Shown piece after piece: positions 45,343 to 57,331 of a DNA stretch of 64,000 nt. Numbering within the stretch: position 1 is the first letter of the stretch; each line of letters starts with the position of its first letter. The notes beneath the pieces were generated by a model that was not told the DNA's origin, searched no databases, and was given only the letters and a program-made list of their open reading frames with translations. This DNA comes from Anaeramoeba flamelloides (Eukaryota; Metamonada; Anaeramoebidae): assembly GCA_027625915.1 (NCBI GenBank), contig JANTQA010000012.1, positions 14,160,501 to 14,224,500 of the forward strand, in the 5' to 3' direction. The position numbers were made by a program, and so were the translations under genes.

Positions 45343-47947
45343 TTAATCACTCTTGTCACTTGTGGATGTTTTCATTTCAATATCCTCATCAGGTGAAGTG
45401 TTTTCCTTTTCTACCTGTATTGATTGATTGTTATTCTTTTTATGTCTTTGGTATTTAACTACCAAAATAAGAACAACAATTAATACAACTGCAATTATTA
45501 GGCAGATAAAAAAAATCATTAATCCTGATATTTCCTCTGGTTCTTCATCGGTTGATTTACCTCTTGATGGATTTGGATTAGATGATGGCAACGCGGGTGT
45601 TGTTGTAGGTTCTATAAATTGTGAGGGTTTTGGAGAAGATGACGGATTAATAATTTTACTGGGTTCTGGAGATTGGCTTGGTTCTATACTTTGGGAAGGT
45701 TGTGGGTTATTACTAGGGATTATACTTTGGCTAGGATGTGGATCATTGCTAGGGCTTGGTGAAGGATCTTGTGAAGGATTAACTGGGTTACTGAAAGATG
45801 GATATGCTGTTATAGTTGGGTATGGATTTATACTAAAGCTAGGGATCGGGGGCATGCTAAAGCTAGGGATTGGAGGCATGCTAAAACTGGGAATCGGAGG
45901 CATGCTAAAGCTAGGGAATGGTGGCAGGCTAAAGCTTGGGAATGGAGGCATGCTAAAGCTAGGGATTGGAGGCAGGCTAAAGCTAGGGATTGGAGGCAGG
46001 CTAAAGCTTGGAACTGTTGAGGGGTTGAATGTTGGAAGTGTAGAGGGCATAGGTAAAGGTGTTGGAACATAACATTTCTCAATTATTAAATTAAACCAAA
46101 TCGTAAGATAAAACCCACAATCGTTTGAAACAATTATTTTGAGAGTCGTATTAATTGGTTTCTTTGGAGTTTGTCCCCAGAAAACAAGGTTATTACTTTT
46201 GATCCATTCTGGGAGCGAATCACCATTATATAATACAACATCAAATTTTAATTTAAGTGATTTGAATTGTGTAAAAATACTTTTTGGTATTCTGAAGCTA
46301 AAGAATCTATTTGTGCAATATTTTTTATCCTTTATTAATTTTTCACATCGAATTGTTGGCGTATCCAGTTTTTCAAATATTATTTGAGAATTCCCTCCGA
46401 AAGAACCCCTTTTTCTAAAGGTCACATACATACCACCTTTTTTAAAATGACCTGCTTGTACGAGCTCTGCATTGGAACCCGAGCTATTAACGCTTTTTGT
46501 TAATTGGAAAGGCTTTGTATTGTAACCTTGATTATTGAGATCAATAATTTGTGCTTTGAGTGTACCACGATTGCCATTTTTTGTTCGGGTTTTTTGATTG
46601 CTTGAACCTTTTTGTTGATATTCATTAAAAATTAAAATGATCTTTGAGTTTGAATATTGTGCAACATGATGCAATGAGAGGTAGCTGTTAAGATCGGCAG
46701 CATTGCTATAAGTTTCAAGATTTGGCTTTGCATTTTCGGTTTCTTTTAACAAGCAATAAAAGATCTTGCCATTCACATCTTGGTAAGTAACAAAAAGTTG
46801 ATCCCTTTGTGGAGTCAATGAAACAAGAAGAATTTTTTGGATCTTCAAATTCGGAGAACCTGTCCTTGCCTTGTTGATTGGAATAATTTTTGATTGGATG
46901 TGATGATAATTTTCATTGGAAAATCTTGAGAAATCCCAAAAGAACTTTTTTTGTTTCTTCGCATTATACTCCCGCAAAAACCTTTCCTTCGCGACTCTCA
47001 TCGAATAAACATTTGATCCGACCGAAAAGATCAAATAAAGCGAATTTGGTGTTGTTTCAATTCCAAAGTTCTGAACGATGCTCTTTCCGTTTGACTGATT
47101 AAGGTTTTGTATTGTTTCATCATTTAGTAAAGAAAGAATTTTGTTGTCCTCTTTAATGTGAAGTATTGTTTCTGTTTCTTTTTCTTTTCCTCGTTTTTTG
47201 TGTTCGTGTTCTTCTGAAAAGATCTGGTGAGACAAGATCTTTTGGATTGGTTCTTCTTTTGTTCCCACTGAAAAAGTTACAAAGAAATCAAAACCAAATT
47301 TGATTAGTTTAAGATTGCTAACAAAATGATCTATATGATCTTTGTTCTTGATTAAACGATACTCAGGGATAATAATTGAACCACGATCAGAAATTACGGA
47401 TGCCACAATCTCGTTCTTATTTGTGCACCAAGCAAGAAATACTCGATTGCCAATAATTTGTTCAAGTACCGGCTCGCATCTTAGATCAACATTTTTGTTG
47501 ACATTGAGTTGTTTTTCTTGTACGACAATTTCCCCGTCTGCATTTGAAATGGAATACGAAAGATCATAATTGCTGATTACCTTAGAACTCATTTGTCTCA
47601 TAAACTGATCTCCAGATTGCCAAACGGTAAGGAGGTTGTCATTTGAAAGCGCCATCGTTTTTTGAGAATGGTGGAGTCTCGTTTTGGAATTTGTTAGTGT
47701 TAAAACATTGTTATTTGCGTATGGCTGGCATTCCTGATAATCTAATTGTTTTTATTTTTACAAAAAAGAGTCCAGAAAGGAGATTTAATAATTAACACAA
47801 GAAGCGATCAAACATTAAAAAAAAAGGCAAAAAATGATCTTTATTTTGCCAAGATCCAAGAAAAATCAAGGTATTACTTGGTGATGCATTTAAAGTAACA
47901 GTAGCAAAGAAAATGCTTAAAATGAATAAATTAATGTATTTCTTCAT
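45343..47947 (-). CDS. Secreted/type I membrane protein with Pro/Ser repeat stalk (2 exons, 822 aa)
   Basis: Minus-strand exons 47947-47878 and 47741-45343, with a 136-bp intron (donor GTAATA, acceptor AATTAG) that splits an Asn codon. Exon 1 codes a clear signal peptide, MKKYINLFILSIFFATVTLN, then ASP. The ectodomain (about 25-560) has strand-rich segments such as ALSNDNLLTVWQSGDQFM and NRVFLAWCTNKNEIVASVIS that recall a beta-propeller blade pattern, but I cannot name the family. Residues about 590-745 are a Pro/Ser stalk: nonapeptide repeats PSFSMPPIP, then PSNDPHPSQSI-type units. One membrane span follows (LMIFFICLIIAVVLIVVLIL), then a 37-residue charged cytoplasmic tail. Likely a cell-surface protein with a glycosylated stalk (inferred). 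The gene stands alone. The plus-strand frame 45428-46072 is its shadow. Confidence 0.8.
45835..46035 (-). repeat. 27-bp tandem repeat coding the PSFSMPPIP stalk
   Basis: Seven or eight units of 27 bp (plus-strand core ATGCTAAAGCTAGGGATTGG). Units vary by single bases (Met/Leu, Ile/Phe), so the array is expanding or being homogenised without loss of frame. Confidence 0.85.
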
Positions 47948-48984
47948 TTCAAAAAATATAACAATGAAAACCAATTTAAGGTTGGATATTTTGAGAAATT
48001 AAAAAAAAATATTTGAAAAATTGAATGATTTGTTGTGTTCAAACATTTCAATTTTTTTATTTTGAATATAATTTATTCCATTTTCAATGTGGATATTTGT
48101 TCTCTTTAATGTATCTTGTTTAGAATTATTTATTTTTAATTTTCGGAATTTTGGGTTCCAAGAATAAAGCCAATTTTGGTTTTTCACTTTTAAATCAAAT
48201 AAATTTTATTGGTTTTATAAGAGTGTTCACTCAATTTGATATTGAGTGTGAAGAAATCGACTATAAATTTTTTATAAAAATCATAAAAAATTATTGATTT
48301 CAATTATTAAATCCAAAAAGATCTTTGATGAATTTTTATTTTGGTATTATTAAGAAACACTTAGACTTGAACACATTTGTGTATAGTTATTGAAGGATTC
48401 TAAGGGTGTTCTAAGATAATTATTTCAAAAAATTATTCATCGAAATTAAAAAGTGAAAAAATTATTTTTATTTTTTAATAAAAATTTAATTTAGTTAAAA
48501 AAATTAGAAGATAGATTCTTAAAGAAGGTATATTGATATTATATTTGGAACAAATAATTATGTTGGTTCGTAAAATAACATAATTTTAATGATCAACTGT
48601 TATATTTAGTAATTAAGAATATATTTTTATAAAATTCCAGAAAGAGATAAAGTAAAAAATCTTCATAAATAAACTTGGTACATTTCTACATGTAAATACC
48701 TTCCTATTTGATATTATTTGTTTTTTCTATATTAATTTGAAAATAATTCAGTTTTGATCAAATCTGTTTCTTGATGTATTCACAAGAAGAATCTTGTAAC
48801 ATATGCTAAATGTGTTAAACTATTATCCTATTTACACTTCACAATACTTTTAGGGTAGGTATCTCAGTCCTTTTTTTTTCAATAGAAGTTGTTCTTGAAT
48901 TATTTTTTGAAAACATTTATATCATACGAGCGAGAGAAAAATAAAATGAAAATTAAAAAGATTGTTTCTTGTAGCCATCACGAT
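47948..48984. other. Upstream region of the membrane-protein gene
   Basis: AT-rich; presumably holds its promoter on the minus strand. No repeat or RNA recognised. Confidence 0.4.
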
Positions 48985-49912
48985 CATGAAAAATTTTTTT
49001 CAAAAAAAAATCAAATATTTACTAATTTGACACTTTTTAAGAACTTCAATTAGAATAAACACTATTGGTTATATAAAAGATCTTTGATCAAAAAATTATT
49101 TTTAAAGATTATTTATATTTAAATTGGAAAATTCAATTTTCCATTAATATTTTTTTAAAATTTAATAGTAAAAAAATTGAAAAATTTTTTTCTTCTAGCT
49201 CAGAGGTCATTTTATTATATTTTAAAATTATTTTAAATCTGATGAATATCTTTCAAATAAGGAATAAATTAATTATGTTATTAAAGAATTATTTGTTCTT
49301 TTAAAGTAGAAAAAATGATTTTTCAGTTAGGTTTTTTTTAATTTGTGCAATAAACCGAAAATTTTTGAAATTTTCTATTTATTCCAAAGTGTCAAAAAAA
49401 ATTGCCGTTAGCTTTTCCAGAATTTAAAAGAATTGAGTAAAATCTTTGATTTTTCTCTATTCTTTTATGCTCCGGAAAAACCAGGCACCCTACGAACAGA
49501 CACGGAATAGTTTACATCAGTTATTGTTTTATGTATTTATGTTTTTTTAGATGAGAAGAGTGTTTTCAAAACTATTAGTTATTATCTCTTCAAAAAAAAA
49601 TATCTTAAAGTTGAATTTAAAGAAAATTCATTATCACTTCCATTTAAAAGTTTTTTGACAAAAAAAAAGATCCTTTTTTCAAGAATCAAGACTGTTAAAA
49701 AATAGTAGTACTATTAAAAACAATAAATATAACATCCCCAAGATTATTAAGAACTGGAATGTTGATTACCTTTTCAATAAATTCAATTAACAAGCATGAA
49801 ATGATAATTGAAGTTGGATTTTTGTCGAAGTTTGAATTTGAAATTTTATTGTTTCATACTAGTGATTTACATACTATTTATTATTTTTTTTTTGAAAAAT
49901 TTTATTCTGATT
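48985..49912 (+). mobile_element. Family D element, copy 3
   Basis: Same orientation as copy 1: AATAAACACTATTGG, GATCAAAAAATTATTTTTAA, GGTCATTTTATTATATTTTA, a single 75-bp hairpin (about 49427-49490, arms TTTTCCAGAATTTAAAAG / CTTTTATGCTCCGGAAAA), AAACTATTAGTTA, GCATGAAATGATAATTGAAG, closing at ...TTTTTTGAAAAATTTTATTC. Shorter than copy 1. Confidence 0.6.
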
Positions 49913-51101
49913 TATTATTTTGATATTAGATTCAATAATAATTCAATTTGTAAGAAAAAATGTTTTATATAAATTGATTCAGAGTCTTCAAATTTTTTTA
50001 AAGTGGTATTTTTTTTTATTAATTTTATTATTTTTATTTCTTGTTCTTTTTACTAATTTCAATATAATAACTGCAGTGGGTATTATTAATGTTGGTATTT
50101 TTTTTAAAATAATTTTGACGGTGTATTTTTTAAATGTATTGATTAATTTCCTTATTTTTTTAGTTAATTCAAATTCAATGTTGATTTGTTTTTTTAATTT
50201 ATACCACATTCTGGAACTTAATTTTTTAATTTTCTAAATTAATTCTTTATACTTCCATGAATTTTTGATTAAATGATATAATTATCATTATATCTAGTAA
50301 TTTTATTCACTACTCTTTGTTTTTTTAAAAATGTTTTTCTTAATTTTTTTTTATTTAATAGTTTCTATCAAATAGTTAATAAATTTTCATCTGAAAAAAG
50401 TTGTTTAACTTTTAAACTTGTATCTATCTTTAAAATTGTAAAAAATTAATTTTTCAATATTCTTTTCAAACTTTTTTTTTTCGAAATTGAGTAAAAAAAA
50501 AAATTAACATTGATTTTTACCTATAAATTAAGTGATTTTTTTTTTAATTGTCATTCGGGTATTCTTTTTCTTGACATTATTATAATTTTTAATTTATAAG
50601 AATTCTGGGGTAAATCTTTAGGTGTAAATTTTAAATTTGTTTTTTTTTTTCCAAGAATTTTTACATCTTATTCATTCAACAATTTTTTATAATTCGAATT
50701 TGAAATTAACCTTAATAGTTTGGAAATTACCTTTCCCGAATTATACTTCCTTTTCAATTCTTTTTTTTTTAAAAAAATTAATTTGAGGGGCAATTCTATA
50801 AGACTTTATCATGATTGTATTTCATTGTATAAATATATCTTAAATAATTTTTTTTATCTGGTTTTATTTTGAAAAAAAGTTATATTAAATTGAGAGGGTT
50901 ATTTTCGGTGATCGAATTAGTAGATATTAATGCTACTTGAAATAGGACTTATCATAGTTATTTCAAAATATATTAATCATATTATTTTCAATAAATGAAA
51001 GAAAATATTTAACTGTTTTAGTAAACAAGTATTTACCAATTTCAAAAAAAATCGATAATAAATATAGGAAAATAAGAATTTTTTAAATATTAATACACGG
51101 T
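49913..51101. other. AT-rich spacer
   Basis: Very T-rich. The 105-codon open frame at 49920-50237 is Phe/Ile/Leu-only and has no family match, so it is not called. Nothing else recognised. Confidence 0.4.
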
Positions 51102-51332
51102 ATAAGCTAAATTACAAAAAAAGTGGAAGATTTTTCATCATCAAAAAATTTTTTAATATTTTTTTTTTTTTGAATAATAATGTTTTTAACTAAAATGTTA
51201 AGAGATAATAACCAATATAGATTAATAAATAAAAATCTAGTGTAAATAATTTTATTTTTTGAAAGGCAAATGAAAAAAGTAAAAAAATAATAATTAAATA
51301 GTTTGCCCCTACTTTTGTAATTTAGTTTATAA
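51102..51332. mobile_element. Inverted-repeat MITE, family E, copy 2
   Basis: Left end TATAAGCTAAATTACAAAA, right end TTGTAATTTAGTTTATA, with GTTTGCCCCTAC inside. Opposite orientation to copy 1 (15848-16084), with which it shares the central AGATAATAACCAATATA (in complement TATATTGGTTATTATCT). Confidence 0.65.
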
Positions 51333-52014
51333 TTTTTTTGTTCTATTTAAAATTATATCAAGATTGGATCTCTTTGTAAAAAATTTTTTTGATCATAAAG
51401 ATATATAACAAATTACCAATTTTTAGACCTGAAAAATATGGTATAAAATTGTCATCAGAAGTTTTGATATCTTTTTTTATGGTTATGTATGAGTAATCAT
51501 TTGGTATCCCCCCCTTTATAATTCTTCCTTCAAATATTATGTGTTTAAAGAAAAGCAGACCTATAAATCCAATAAACAACTATTTTGTAATTGAAAATCA
51601 ATATTTACTATCTTTTAACCGGTTACGGGGTTAATAAATCTCACAATTTATTTTTCAGTGGATAGGTAGAAGGAAAGAATAAAATATTTTCCTCATTTTT
51701 TGGTCCTTGTATCAAATAATAAAAATAAAAATAGTAAAAAAAACCCTTTAAATGTTATTTATTCCAGGGTGAATTTTAAAAATCTTCTGCATTATAGATT
51801 ATTTTTTGATTTTTTCCATTTTTTTGTTATGGTAGTTAAGTTAGGACCATTGGAAATTTTAAATTAAAAATCTAAAAGCGATTACATTAAAATTTTTTGA
51901 TTATTCATTCTTTGTAATTCTCATAATATAAAATTTGTTTAAAATATGGACAAATCCTTGGTTAGTGAAATATAGAATTCACCAAAATCCAAATTTTCTA
52001 AATAAGAAAGATTA
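51333..52014. other. AT-rich spacer
   Basis: No gene or repeat recognised. The 73-codon frame at 51358-51579 (minus) has no family match. Confidence 0.35.
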
Positions 52015-52207
52015 CAGTCAGTTCCACTTTTAAGGCACATAATTTCAACTGAATTTAAGGCATAAAAAAATCTCAAATTAAGGAACAAAATTCGGATATT
52101 CTCAAAATAATTTGTATAAAAAAAAATCTAAAAAATGTGCCTTAATTTAGGATTTTTTTGTTCCGTAAATTTTGTTGTAAGTTTGTGTCTTAAAAGTGTT
52201 ACTTACC
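52015..52207. mobile_element. Palindromic MITE, family P, copy 4 (diverged right end)
   Basis: Left end CAGTCAGTTCCACTTTTAAG after TA is intact. The right end has drifted (AAAAGTGTTACTTACC), so it is one of the older copies. Confidence 0.75.
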
Positions 52208-53693
52208 TAATTTTTTTTGGGAAAATTACCATCTCTTTGTTTAAATAACAAAAAAAACCGGCAAATTTAATAATTATTAGATTATTGAAAGCAATAATCG
52301 TCAAACTATTACTTACAACATACCAATTAAATTTATATTGAAACTAATAATTAAGTTTCCAGATAAACTACATAACCAAAAAATTGTCACACAAAATAAT
52401 TAACAAAAGAATTTTTGTAAATGTGATAATAAATTCGGTTGAAAATTCAAAATAGAGTAAAAAACTCTCGCCAAATGTCTTTGTTAACATCAATTCAAGA
52501 AGAATTAAAAAAAGTCATCAAAATCAAAAAAAAAAAAATTAATACAAAAATACAATTTGAATTTCATATTTAACATGTTTTGAAAGTAAATGTATCAATT
52601 AAGTCACCCAATGCTCAAAAAATAAATCGACAAAACAATCTTTTCAAGTTGGAATTTATTATTGAGAGTGTTTGAAGTTATCATCAATTTACTATGATCA
52701 ATAATAGTGATTATTCTTTTTTTTCATTCACATGTTTCTTAAAAAGTATGTTTGACTTTCCTTACTTCAAAAACGGTTCTTGAATTTTTTAAATTCTAAT
52801 TTACTGACAATATGATTTTTTGTTCTGTATTGGTGAAAATAATCATGAACATTCCTCCACAAAGAACTGTGATTGGGCCAAGGCCTTTTTAAGACATCTT
52901 GGTAAATTTTGGACAGAGACCTTAAAAAAGTATTGAATAGTTTTTTTTAGATCTGAAAAAACCATTGAATCGAAGTCGATTTTTTTTGGCAATTCTTTAA
53001 TAATGAACCATCTTTGATAAAATTCTATATAGGATTTTGTTCTCCCAAATACTACAAGAATTATAAGAAGAAAAATGCAAGATCTTTCAGTTCTTCAAAA
53101 TATAAAATAAAGGGGTTTTATAGTAAAAATAATCCCATTCGACAATCTCAAAAAATATAGAATAATAAGTATTCTTAGAGATCTGAAATAATTCTTTTTT
53201 ATATACTAATTCAATTTCATCTTGGTAGATTTCATTTTGATTATTTTATTTATCTCTATTTCAATTTTTAAATTTATTGTTCAAATTAAAAACTTTTTAA
53301 AAATCATAGTAATTTTTGACAAATAAAAAAATCCAAAAGAAACGAAATTTTCAAAGAGAGACAATATAAATGATCTCCAAAACTCACACCCAACAAGAGC
53401 TATAACAACACACCCCTTTAAATATTGCTTTAGTTTTGAAATAGTTCCAAGATAAGAGGATATATTACCTAATGAAGAAACACTAAAAATTGGAAATTGT
53501 AAAACAACATTTTGAGGTAAAAAAAAACTTTCCATACTTTAATGATCAGAACTTTAAATAGAAGAAACTCACATAACCATTCTTTTCTTTATAAATATAA
53601 CAAATTAATTCCAAATAGAGGAAAAATAAACCATAAATTTTTAATCTAGGTCGATTCATTTTTTTAAGATTTCACAAAAATTTGTCTTTCAAT
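52208..53693. other. Spacer upstream of the eL36 gene
   Basis: AT-rich with one less AT-rich patch at about 52840-52920 (GATTGGGCCAAGGCCTTTTT). No gene is supported; the 84-codon minus-strand frame at 53281-53535 has no family match. Confidence 0.35.
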
Positions 53694-54074
53694 ATGCCAC
53701 CAAAAACCCAAAAAAGAAAAAAAAAAATTAATAAGAACTTTGTATGTTGTTTGTCCTTCTCGGTTCTTCTCTGTACCCTTCTTTTTTTCAGTTTACTTTT
53801 TAATTTTTTTTTTTTTGATTTTGACTGTGTGTTTCCAAATAACCCTAAATAGAGAAAAAGAACAAAAAGGATCTTTGTAAGAAATTTGATCCGTGAAGTT
53901 GCAGGATTTTCGCCATATGAAAAAAGAGCTATTGAAATGCTTAAACTTGGTTATGAAAAACGTGCACTTAGATTTTGTAAACGAAGACTTGGAACACAAA
54001 AAAGAGCAAGAAAGAAAAGAGACGAACTTGCTAAAATTGTTCAACAAATGAAAACACAATCGTTAGAAAAATAA
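53694..54074 (+). CDS. RPL36: 60S ribosomal protein L36 (eL36), 2 exons, 89 aa
   Basis: Exons 53694-53741 and 53853-54074, 111-bp intron with donor GTATGT and acceptor AAATAG, phase 0. Exon 2 gives RKRTKRIFVRNLIREVAGFS, then PYEKRAIEMLKLGYEKRALR, KRRLGTQKRARKKRDEL. This is the eL36 core: the family motif is FVRD.IREV.GFAPYE.R..ELL, then KRALKF.KKR.GTH.RAK.KRE. eL36 sits on the solvent side of the 60S subunit near the 5.8S/28S junction. Exon 1 (MPPKTQKRKKKINKNF) is shorter and more basic than the usual N-terminus (GLNKGH..T), so the protein is about 10-15 residues shorter than animal eL36; exon 1 is the least certain part. Confidence 0.88.
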
Positions 54075-54275
54075 ACAAGAAAGGAGTCTTCTTACAATTT
54101 CCTCAAATGTTGTTTTGGTTTGAAAAACAAAAGAAATTTGTATTACGTTTTTTTTTTATTTTAAAATCCAAACAGAAAAAACAAAATAAATTTTTCGAAG
54201 AGCATTAATTGATCAAAAAACTCTTGGTGGATCCATCCTGAGTTTTTTCATTTATTTTTTGTTTTTTAATTTTTG

Positions 54276-54308
<33 letters not shown>

Positions 54309-55554
54309 TGGAAATCCTTTCTTCAAACTGTTTTGAAGTTTTCTTTTTCTTTATTCTGCAGACATGAAAACAAAACTCTTTTAAGCTTCTAATTTTAGAC
54401 GAGATTTATTATGGTGTGGCTAACCAAAAGTGATTTCTTTATTTGATCGATTTCAACAAAACACGAGTATGCGATAATACAAAACCCAAGAAAGTGATTT
54501 TTGTGATCGAAATTGATGTTTAAGGGAAGTGTCACCACTTATTGGTATTTGATTCATAAATGGAAAAAAATTTTCATTTTTCTCTTTTTCTTTACTCATA
54601 AATTTCAAGTCGTACACTGAAATATGTTATCACAATTATTTTACTTGGAGTCTTTCTTTTTTGTTGTATACATTTTGTCTATTTTAGGTGAAACATCAAT
54701 TTTGAGTGACAGAGAGTTAAAATTGAAGAAAATAATAATCAGCCGAAAATTTTATAACCTTTAAATTTCAAATCTCGTGTTAGATATAAAAATATTGTTG
54801 ATCTGTAATTTCTTAAAGATACAAAATTGTTGAAAAAGTCGTTCTTAAAAAGAGTCTAGAATTTACAAAATACTATTTGTTATATGTCTCTTCGAACCAA
54901 AAAACACTAAAAATGAAAAACTGATCAAATACTTTTTATTAATAAAATTAAAAAAACAAAATGATAAAATAAAAATAAATAAAGTTTCAATTTAGCTTTT
55001 TCTTGGAAACATTTTTTGCCAAAATCATCGATTTCAACCTTGAAATTATGTATATTTTTAGATACACTATCTTGTTTTAACTCATTTACAAAAACAAATT
55101 CTAAATTATGGGGAATTTTCTTTTCACAAAAGGCACTAATTTGGTACTCAAATGTTTTTTTTTAGTTTTAAATGGTAAAATAAAAAAAAAGTGAAACTAA
55201 AAGGATAAACTCTCTGGAAAAGTATTCTAATTTAATATATTAACTAATTCTTTTATTTCAAACTTTTCTCAACCCCAATTTTTCAAAAAAAAATAAAAAA
55301 GTGCACACTAATTCCAAAAAATATTTTCGATATTCAAAAGTTGAGAGTGTTTTTGATTCTACAAAATTATGTCAGTGGTTAATGGAATTAAGTTATGAAC
55401 TTAGATTTCGAAAAATATTAATCAGAAAAAAATAGTGCTTAATTTTATTAAGGACATATATTAGTGAAAAAAAATATCGGACATGAAAATACTAAAGGAG
55501 AAAAATTTTTTATTGATAATATTAGGGAAATTGTTGTGTAATTTCAAAATAAAC
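54075..55554. other. Spacer downstream of eL36
   Basis: T run of about 35 at 54273, AT-rich beyond. No gene or repeat recognised. Confidence 0.4.
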
Positions 55555-56010
55555 TTTGTTTTAGTCAAATTGGCATCCAAAAAAAAAAACATTTTTTTCG
55601 AATATCAAATATTTTTTATAATTGATATTTGAAGAGTAAATAAGAAATAAACTGAATAATATACATCAAAAAATGGTTGGCGTTTTGAATAAAACTAAAA
55701 AATCAATAGATTTTCTTAAAAAATGAAAAAACTCAAATTCGTTGGGACCTATTGAAAAAAACAATAGTGTTCATTTTGATCTTCTATTTAAGATCAAATA
55801 AAATCCAAGAGTAATAAATATTATTTCTCTGCAATCATTTTTACGATTTAAATAAAATTAGAATAACATGTTTCTACCATGTGATGATCGATCTTGCAAT
55901 AGAAAAAAATTAACAATGTATGACATTTATCAAAAAAAAAAAGGAACAAAAAAAACAGTAAAAAAAATGAGATTAAATTGTGAAAAATTTTGAAATTTTC
56001 TAAAGACTAT
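55555..56010 (-). repeat. Dispersed repeat family A, copy 5 (inverted)
   Basis: In complement: TTCTCAATAGGTCC-type block replaced by TTTCAATAGGTCCC, TTTTATTTGATCTTAAATAG, AAATGATTGCAGAGAAATAA, TTTCTTATTTACTCTTCAAA. Same orientation and same A-then-B arrangement as at 29085-30640. Confidence 0.55.
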
Positions 56011-56138
56011 TTCAAAAATATGTCTCACCTGAAATATTAAATTAATATATATATATATATATATATCCACTAATGTTCAAGAACAACTTAATAATATAGA
56101 TCTGATTTGTAATTCACTTTTAAATCATTCTAAATATA

Positions 56139-56335
56139 CAGTCAGTTCCACTTTTAAGGCACAAACTTTCAACGAAATTTAAGGCACAAAAAAATTTCAA
56201 ATTAAGGCACAAAATTTTTGATTATTTTTTTTACAATTTATTTTTACTAGAACCTGAATTTTGTACCTTAATTTGAGATTTTTATTGTGCCTTAAATTTA
56301 GTTGAAAGTTTGTGCCTTAAAAGTGGAACTGACTG
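56139..56335. mobile_element. Palindromic MITE, family P, copy 5
   Basis: 197 bp, TA on both sides, ends CAGTCAGTTCCACTTTTAAG and the exact complement CTTAAAAGTGGAACTGACTG. The best-preserved copy, so probably the youngest. It lies between an A and a B repeat. Confidence 0.88.
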
Positions 56336-56344
56336 TATAAAAAC

Positions 56345-56760
56345 TTGATATTTTATAAATCAAAAAAAAAATAAAACCAAAAATTAAAAAAAATTGAGTC
56401 ACAATTTTTAAAAGAACATTACAGATGTTTTATATTACTGGAATTTCAATTAAAAAAAGTTAATAATTATATTTTTGCTTTTAAATAAAATCATTTTAAA
56501 ACGCATTAAAGGGCTTCATTTTTCTTATTGGTTATTTTTTCCAAAATTTCTTTTTTTTTTTTTTTTTCACTTAATCTTTTACAAAGAAAAGTAAAGAAAA
56601 AAAAAGAAAAAATAAGATAATTCTACATAAAAAAAAAAAGAAAAACAAAAACAAAAGAAAACAAATTACAAAAAATAAAAAAAAAATGAAAGAGTCTGAA
56701 AAAATACTCCTGATAAAAAGATATAAAATTATTGGGATAAGAATATAGTAAAAAGTATTA
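56345..56760 (+). repeat. Dispersed repeat family B, copy 3
   Basis: TTGAGTCACAATTTTTAAAA, TTTTATATTACTGGAATTTC, AAAAAAAGTTAATAAT, then the purine-rich middle. Directly follows MITE copy 5. Confidence 0.55.
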
Positions 56761-56797
56761 AAAAATACTTAGAACACTATTCGTACTAATTAACTTA

Positions 56798-57040
56798 CAG
56801 TCAGTTTCAAATTTAATGCACAAACCTATAACGAAATTTAATACACAAAAAAATCCCAAATTAAGGCACAAAATTTGTAATTTTATTACCCAATTTATTT
56901 TATTAGAATCTGAATTTTGTGCCTTAATTTGAGATTTTTATTGTGCCTTAAATTTCGTTGAAAGTTTGTGCCTTAAAAATGGAATTTTTTTGTGCCTTAA
57001 ATTTCGTTATAGGTTTGTGCCTTAAATTTGAAACTGAATG
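56798..57040. mobile_element. Palindromic MITE, family P, copy 6, with a duplicated right arm
   Basis: 243 bp, TA-flanked. The right arm is present about 1.6 times: GTTTGTGCCTTAAAAATGGA is followed by a second TTTTTGTGCCTTAAATTTCG and ends TTGAAACTGAATG. Arose by internal duplication or template switching in a hairpin. Confidence 0.8.
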
Positions 57041-57331
57041 TATTGTAAAATAGTTCAATGTCGTTTTGGGTTATCTCAAAAATATTTAAGTTACCTTTAA
57101 AAATGTAAATTAAATTCCAAAAATTTGGACAAAATTAAAATAGTTGAAATAATATCAATAATATACATTAAATTCAATTTGAATATAATTTTGATTTTTA
57201 TTAAATATTTTTTCATTTCTTATATTTTTTTATTATCATTTCATTTTTCCAGTTATTTGATCTGTTTTTATAGATATTGAACTTTTTTCAAATGAATGAT
57301 ATAAAATTATAATGTCTGAGTTTGTTTAATA

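Noticed and set aside
45428-46082. Plus-strand frame of 214 codons (Gly/Leu repeats) and minus-strand out-of-frame repeat frame
   Set aside because: They arise from the 27-bp stalk repeat of the minus-strand membrane protein.
49920-50237. 105-codon hydrophobic frame
   Set aside because: T-rich DNA gives long Phe/Ile/Leu frames by chance; no motif and no codon bias.
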